Below, one piece after another: positions 60,721 through 64,000 of a stretch of DNA of 64,000 nt. Position 1 is the first letter of the stretch, and every line of letters begins with the position of its first letter. This stretch comes from Streptomyces sp. CC228A (GTDB taxonomy: Bacteria > Actinomycetota > Actinomycetes > Streptomycetales > Streptomycetaceae): the NCBI RefSeq assembly GCF_021390935.1, contig NZ_JAJPUI010000005.1, positions 372,001 through 436,000 on the forward strand, read 5' to 3'. The translations under genes were made by a program, and so were the position numbers. The notes beneath the pieces were generated by a model. That model saw only the letters and a list, made by a program, of their open reading frames with translations, had not been told where the DNA came from and did not search any database.

Positions 60721-61445
60721 CGGCATCCATCGAGTCGGCGGCCCTCGCTCTGGGCGACGACGCCCTCGTGCTGTCCCAGCGGCTCGGGGAGTGGGCGGGC
60801 CATGCGCCCGTACTGGAGGAGGACGTCGCCCTCGCGAACATCGCCCTGGACCTCCTCGGCCAGGCCCGCGTACTGCTCTCGCTGGTCGGCGACGAGGACG
60901 AGCTGGCCTTCCTCCGGGAGGAGCGGGCCTTCCGCAACGTCCAGCTCGTCGAGCAGCCCAACGGCGACTTCGCCCACACCATCGCCCGCCAGCTGTACTT
61001 CTCCACCTACCAGCGGCTCCTGTACGGCCGGATGGCCGCCGCCCCGGAGACCGGAAGCGCGGACCTCGCCGCGCTGGCCGCCAAGGCCGTCAAGGAAGTC
61101 GCCTACCACCAGGACCACGCCGAGCAGTGGACCCTGCGGCTGGGCGACGGCACGGCGGAGAGCCGCACGCGGATGCAGGCCGCCTGCGACGCCCTGTGGC
61201 GCTTCACCGGCGAGCTCTTCCAACCGGTGGAGGGTGTCGACGTCGACTGGGCCGAGCTGGAGTCCGACTGGCTGGCGTCGGTGTCCGCGGTACTGGAGCG
61301 CGCCGGGATCACCGTGCCCGACGGGCCGCGGCTGACGGCGTGGAGCGCGGGCGCAGGCCGCCAGGGCGTGCACACCGAACCGTTCGGGCGGATGCTCGCC
61401 GAGATGCAGCACCTGCACCGCAGCCACCCGGGGGCGGCATGGTGA
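60717..61445 (+). CDS. paaC: 1,2-phenylacetyl-CoA epoxidase subunit PaaC
   Basis: The 242-residue ferritin-like helical subunit is structural and lacks a working diiron site. Motifs: GDDALVLSQRLGEWAGHAPVLEEDVALANIALDLLGQAR, LVEQPNGDFAHTIARQLYFSTYQRLLY and VKEVAYHQDHAEQWTLRLGDGTAES. It pairs with PaaA. GTG start overlaps the paaB stop (GTGA). Confidence 0.95.
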   Translation: MTASIESAALALGDDALVLSQRLGEWAGHAPVLEEDVALANIALDLLGQARVLLSLVGDEDELAFLREERAFRNVQLVEQPNGDFAHTIARQLYFSTYQRLLYGRMAAAPETGSADLAALAAKAVKEVAYHQDHAEQWTLRLGDGTAESRTRMQAACDALWRFTGELFQPVEGVDVDWAELESDWLASVSAVLERAGITVPDGPRLTAWSAGAGRQGVHTEPFGRMLAEMQHLHRSHPGAAW

Positions 61446-61933
61446 CCATGACGCCTCTGGAGGAGGAGCTGAGCCGGCTCGCCGGCTCGGTGCCGGACCC
61501 CGAGCTGCCGGCGCTGACCCTGGAGGAGCTGGGTGTGCTGCACGGGGTGGAGGTCCTCGCCCCCGGCCGGGTGAAGGTCGCTCTGACCCCCACCTACACC
61601 GGCTGCCCGGCCATCGAGGCGATGTCCGCGGACATCGAGCGGGTCCTCCACGAGCACGGCATAGCGGACGTCTCCGTGGTGACGGTGCTCTCGCCCGCCT
61701 GGTCCACCGACGACATCACCGACGAGGGCCGGCGCAAGCTCAGCGAGTTCGGCATCGCGCCGCCCCGCCGGCAGGCGGCCGGCGGCCCGGTCCCCCTGGG
61801 GCTCGCCATCCGCTGCCCGCACTGCGGCTCGACCGACACCGAGCTGCTCAGCAGGTTCTCCTCCACCGCGTGCAAGGCACTGCGCCGCTGCGCGTCCTGC
61901 CGGGAGCCCTTCGACCACTTCAAGGAGTTGTAG
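61439..61933 (+). CDS. paaD: PaaD, Fe-S maturation protein for the epoxidase
   Basis: A 164-residue MIP18/DUF59-type protein. The N-terminal domain has VPDPELPALTLEELGVLHGVEV and LTPTYTGCPAIEAM with the conserved Cys. The C-terminus is a zinc ribbon (RCPHCGSTDTELLSRF ... RCASCREPFDHFKEL). It probably matures the Fe-S or diiron centres of PaaE/PaaA. ATG 61439 is chosen; GTG 61442, which forms GTGA with the paaC stop, is equally possible. Confidence 0.94.
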   Translation: MVTMTPLEEELSRLAGSVPDPELPALTLEELGVLHGVEVLAPGRVKVALTPTYTGCPAIEAMSADIERVLHEHGIADVSVVTVLSPAWSTDDITDEGRRKLSEFGIAPPRRQAAGGPVPLGLAIRCPHCGSTDTELLSRFSSTACKALRRCASCREPFDHFKEL

Positions 61934-62995
61934 ATGTTCCATCCGCTCCGGGTGAGCGAAGTCGAGCGGCTCACCGACGACTCCGTGGCCGTCACCTTCG
62001 CGGTCCCCGCAGAGCTGCGGGACGCGTTCCGCCATACGCCGGGCCAGCACGTCACGCTGCGCCGGGTGTCGGCCGGCGGCGAGGAGACACGCCGTACCTA
62101 CTCGATCTGCTCCCGTGCCGTACCGCCCGGGGCGGATCCGGTGCTCCGCGTGGGCATCCGGCTGGTCGACGGCGGCGAGTTCTCCACGTACGCCCTCAAG
62201 GAGCTCGCGGTGGGGGACACCGTCGAGGTCATGGAGCCCATGGGCCGGTTCCTGCTGCCGCCGCGTCCCGGGCACTTCGCGGCAGTCGTCGGCGGCAGCG
62301 GCATCACCCCGGTCCTGTCCATGGCGGCGACCCTGCTGGACCGCGAACCGGAAGCGCGCTTCTGCCTGGTGCGCAGTGACCGCACCGCCGCGTCGACGAT
62401 GTTCCTGGACGAGGTCGCGGACCTGAAGGACCGCTACCCCGAGCGGTTCCAGCTGGTCACGGTGCTGTCCCGGGAGGAGCAGCAGACGGGCCTGCCGTCG
62501 GGGCGCCTCGACGAGGAGCGCCTGACGCGGCTGCTTCCGGCGCTGCTGCCGCTCCCGGACGTCGACGGCTGGTTCCTGTGCGGTCCCCTGGGGCTGGTGG
62601 AGAACGCCGAGCGGGCCCTGCAGGGGCTCGGGGTGCCGAAGGGCCGCATCCACCAGGAGATCTTCCATGTGGACGACGGCGCCGCGGCGGCCCGCACACG
62701 CCTCCCGGGAGAGGCCTCACACGCCGCTCTGACGGCGACGCTGGACGGGCGCTCCGGGACCTGGCCGGTCGAGGAGGGCGAGACGCTGCTGGAGACCGTG
62801 CTGCGTGCCCGCTCCGACGCGCCGTACGCGTGCAAGGGCGGGGTCTGCGGCACGTGCCGTGCGTTCCTCGTCTCCGGCGAGGTCCGCATGGACCGCAACT
62901 ACGCGCTGGAGGCGGAGGAGACGGAGGCGGGCTATGTGCTGGCCTGCCAGTCGCATCCCCTGACCGCCGAGGTGGAACTCGACTTCGACCGCTGA
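61934..62995 (+). CDS. paaE: Epoxidase reductase PaaE
   Basis: A 353-residue flavin/Fe-S reductase. Residues 1-110 bind FAD (ETRRTYSICS). Residues 110-230 are the NADPH domain (AVVGGSGITPVLSM, GWFLCGPLGLVENA). Residues about 265-353 are a plant-type [2Fe-2S] ferredoxin (YACKGGVCGTCRAFLVSGEV and a late Cys in LACQSHP). It passes electrons from NADPH to PaaA. ATG directly follows the paaD stop, with the ribosome site inside paaD. Last gene of the operon. Confidence 0.95.
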   Translation: MFHPLRVSEVERLTDDSVAVTFAVPAELRDAFRHTPGQHVTLRRVSAGGEETRRTYSICSRAVPPGADPVLRVGIRLVDGGEFSTYALKELAVGDTVEVMEPMGRFLLPPRPGHFAAVVGGSGITPVLSMAATLLDREPEARFCLVRSDRTAASTMFLDEVADLKDRYPERFQLVTVLSREEQQTGLPSGRLDEERLTRLLPALLPLPDVDGWFLCGPLGLVENAERALQGLGVPKGRIHQEIFHVDDGAAAARTRLPGEASHAALTATLDGRSGTWPVEEGETLLETVLRARSDAPYACKGGVCGTCRAFLVSGEVRMDRNYALEAEETEAGYVLACQSHPLTAEVELDFDR

Positions 62996-63015
62996 GCGCG
63001 CGGCCGGGCACCCGG

Positions 63016-63040
63016 GCCGGCCCCTGGACCAGGGGCCGGC
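63016..63040. terminator. Terminator between paaE and the rhodanese gene
   Basis: GCCGGCCCCTGG (63016-63027) and its complement (63029-63040) form a near-perfect hairpin with TGGACCA at the tip. It is placed between convergent stops. Confidence 0.8.
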
Positions 63041-63048
63041 GGGGCAGG

Positions 63049-63393
63049 TCACAGCACGACGGCCGGGGCTCCGTGCTGCGTCGTCATGGGACGCCCGGCG
63101 GCCTCCCAGGCGATCATGCCGCCCTCCACGTTGACGGCGTCGATGCCCTGCTGCACCAGGTACTGGGTGACCTGCGCGGAGCGGCCGCCGACGCGGCACA
63201 TCACATAGGCGCGGCGCCCGTCCGCCACGGCCTCGGTCACCTCGCCGAAGCGGGCGACGAAGTCGCTCATCGGCACGTGCAGGGCCCCTTCGACGTGCCC
63301 AGCCGTCCACTCGTCCTGCTCCCGGACGTCCAGCAGCAGCGCGTCGGCCGGCACGGACGCGACGTCCACGGTCGGCAGCGGGGCGAAATTCAT
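63049..63393 (-). CDS. Rhodanese-like domain protein
   Basis: A 114-residue single rhodanese domain: LLLDVREQDEWTAGHVEGALHVPMSDF and the active loop VMCRVGGRSAQVTQYL with catalytic Cys, ending VNVEGGMIAWEAAGRPM. It transfers sulfane sulfur, for example from thiosulfate, in the cytosol. The six-residue loop CRVGGR is typical of sulfurtransferases. It is single and converges with paaE. Confidence 0.93.
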   Translation of the reverse strand: MNFAPLPTVDVASVPADALLLDVREQDEWTAGHVEGALHVPMSDFVARFGEVTEAVADGRRAYVMCRVGGRSAQVTQYLVQQGIDAVNVEGGMIAWEAAGRPMTTQHGAPAVVL

Positions 63394-63552
63394 GGGTCAG
63401 GCCTTCTCTCGTGTACAGCGCGGCGGGGAGCTGGTGCGAGCACTGGCGGCGCTGCGCCGGTGCCCCCTGCCAGCATCGCATTCCGAGCCGGGTACCCCGC
63501 GGCGCCTGGCCCCGGTGGCCGCCGCGGCCCCGGAAGGCGCGGACCGGTGGCC

Positions 63553-64000
63553 TCAGGAGGCGCGCAGCCCCGCCAGCTCCGCCTCACGCTCGGACACCTG
63601 GGCGAGGAGCTGCTCGGCCACCTCGTCGAGCAGCCGGTCCGGGTCGTCGGGGGCCAGCCGCAGCATGGAACCGATCGCCCCCTCCTCCAGCTCCCGGGCG
63701 AGCGCCGCCAGCAGCTCCTTGCGCTGCGCCAGCCAGTCCAGGCGGGCATAGAGCTGCTCGCTCTCGCTCACGTCGGCGGCCACGGGGGCGGGTCCCGCGT
63801 CCCACTCGTCCGCGAGCTCGCGCAGCAGGGCCTCGTCGCCGCGGGCGTACGCGGCGTTCACACGGGTCAGGAACTCGTCGCGCCGTGCCCGCTCCGCGTC
63901 CTCCGTCACCAGGTCGGGGTGCGCCTTGCGGACGAGTTCCCGGTAGAGGCGGCGCGCCTCGTCACCGGGCCGCACCCGCGGGGGTGCCTGCACGGACTGC
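63553..64000 (-). CDS. J-domain protein (partial, cut by the window edge)
   Basis: The frame is open to the last base. An in-frame GTG at 63993 is possible, but the protein may extend upstream. ARRLYRELVRKAHPDLVTEDAERARRDEFLTRVNAAYARGD is a J-domain with the HPD motif that stimulates DnaK ATPase. The remaining 80 residues are an acidic coiled coil. A J-domain far from dnaK suggests a specialised co-chaperone. Confidence 0.75.
   Translation of the reverse strand, partial: QSVQAPPRVRPGDEARRLYRELVRKAHPDLVTEDAERARRDEFLTRVNAAYARGDEALLRELADEWDAGPAPVAADVSESEQLYARLDWLAQRKELLAALARELEEGAIGSMLRLAPDDPDRLLDEVAEQLLAQVSEREAELAGLRAS

Overview
This window is chromosomal DNA from a Streptomyces or a very close relative. 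The signs are very high G+C, codons ending almost always in G or C, many GTG/TTG starts, tightly overlapping GTGA/ATGA junctions, and typical content: DUF397/WhiJ-like regulator pairs, NHL-thioredoxin, Bpa, two branched-chain 2-oxoacid dehydrogenase (bkd) operons and a paa cluster. From memory, the bkd1 - kinases - Bpa - moeA - bkd2 - paa order matches the Streptomyces coelicolor interval close to oriC. Two parS-like palindromes and three DnaA boxes in the window agree with an origin-proximal position.

Layout. 1-6.1 kb: the tail of an unknown gene, then a secreted polymorphic toxin on the minus strand (ricin-type lectin, long Ala-rich coiled coil, Hint autoprotease, RNase A-like C-terminus) with its translationally coupled putative immunity gene. 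6.5-8.6 kb: GNAT, DUF397 and XRE/DUF5753 regulator genes plus a small divergent gene. 8.7-10.6 kb: a FadE5-type acyl-CoA dehydrogenase behind a paired palindromic operator. 10.8-15 kb: LuxR regulator, PPOX protein and bicovalent-FAD oxidoreductase (two of them frameshifted as read), and a DUF6083 protein. 15-18 kb: M18 aminopeptidase, small proteins, a Nudix hydrolase and an odd tRNA with anticodon CCA. 18-26 kb: NHL-thioredoxin, a pectate lyase-pectinesterase fusion, a nitrilase-family amidase, a mycothiol-type DinB protein, and a GntR regulator coupled to an MFS transporter.

26-30 kb: bkd operon 1 (E1 alpha, E1 beta, E2), which supplies branched acyl-CoA starters from Val/Leu/Ile. 30-36 kb: a phosphotransferase, two divergent membrane Ser/Thr kinases and a secreted Pro/Ser-rich protein. 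36-42 kb: a PadR regulator with an operator over its start codon, a long repetitive non-coding stretch, an ABC/FtsX-type exporter and the proteasome activator Bpa. 42-47 kb: quinone oxidoreductase, K+ channel, MoeA and a MobA-like protein. 47-52 kb: bkd operon 2 with a divergent Lrp-type regulator. 52-63 kb: phenylacetate catabolism (TetR regulator, hydroxyacyl-CoA dehydrogenase, PaaN, PaaABCDE), enclosing a three-gene TrmH-HTTM-DUF5819 operon. The window ends with a rhodanese and a truncated J-domain gene.

The second half is mainly a hub that feeds amino acid and aromatic acid carbon into acyl-CoA pools. Three copies of a PaaR-like palindrome (ACCGNNCGNNCGGT, one with a mismatch) suggest that one TetR regulator ties paaABCDE, paaN/hydroxyacyl-CoA dehydrogenase and possibly bkd2 together. 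Several genes carry apparent one-base losses, mostly in G/C runs. These look more like sequencing errors than decay, but the sequence alone cannot decide.
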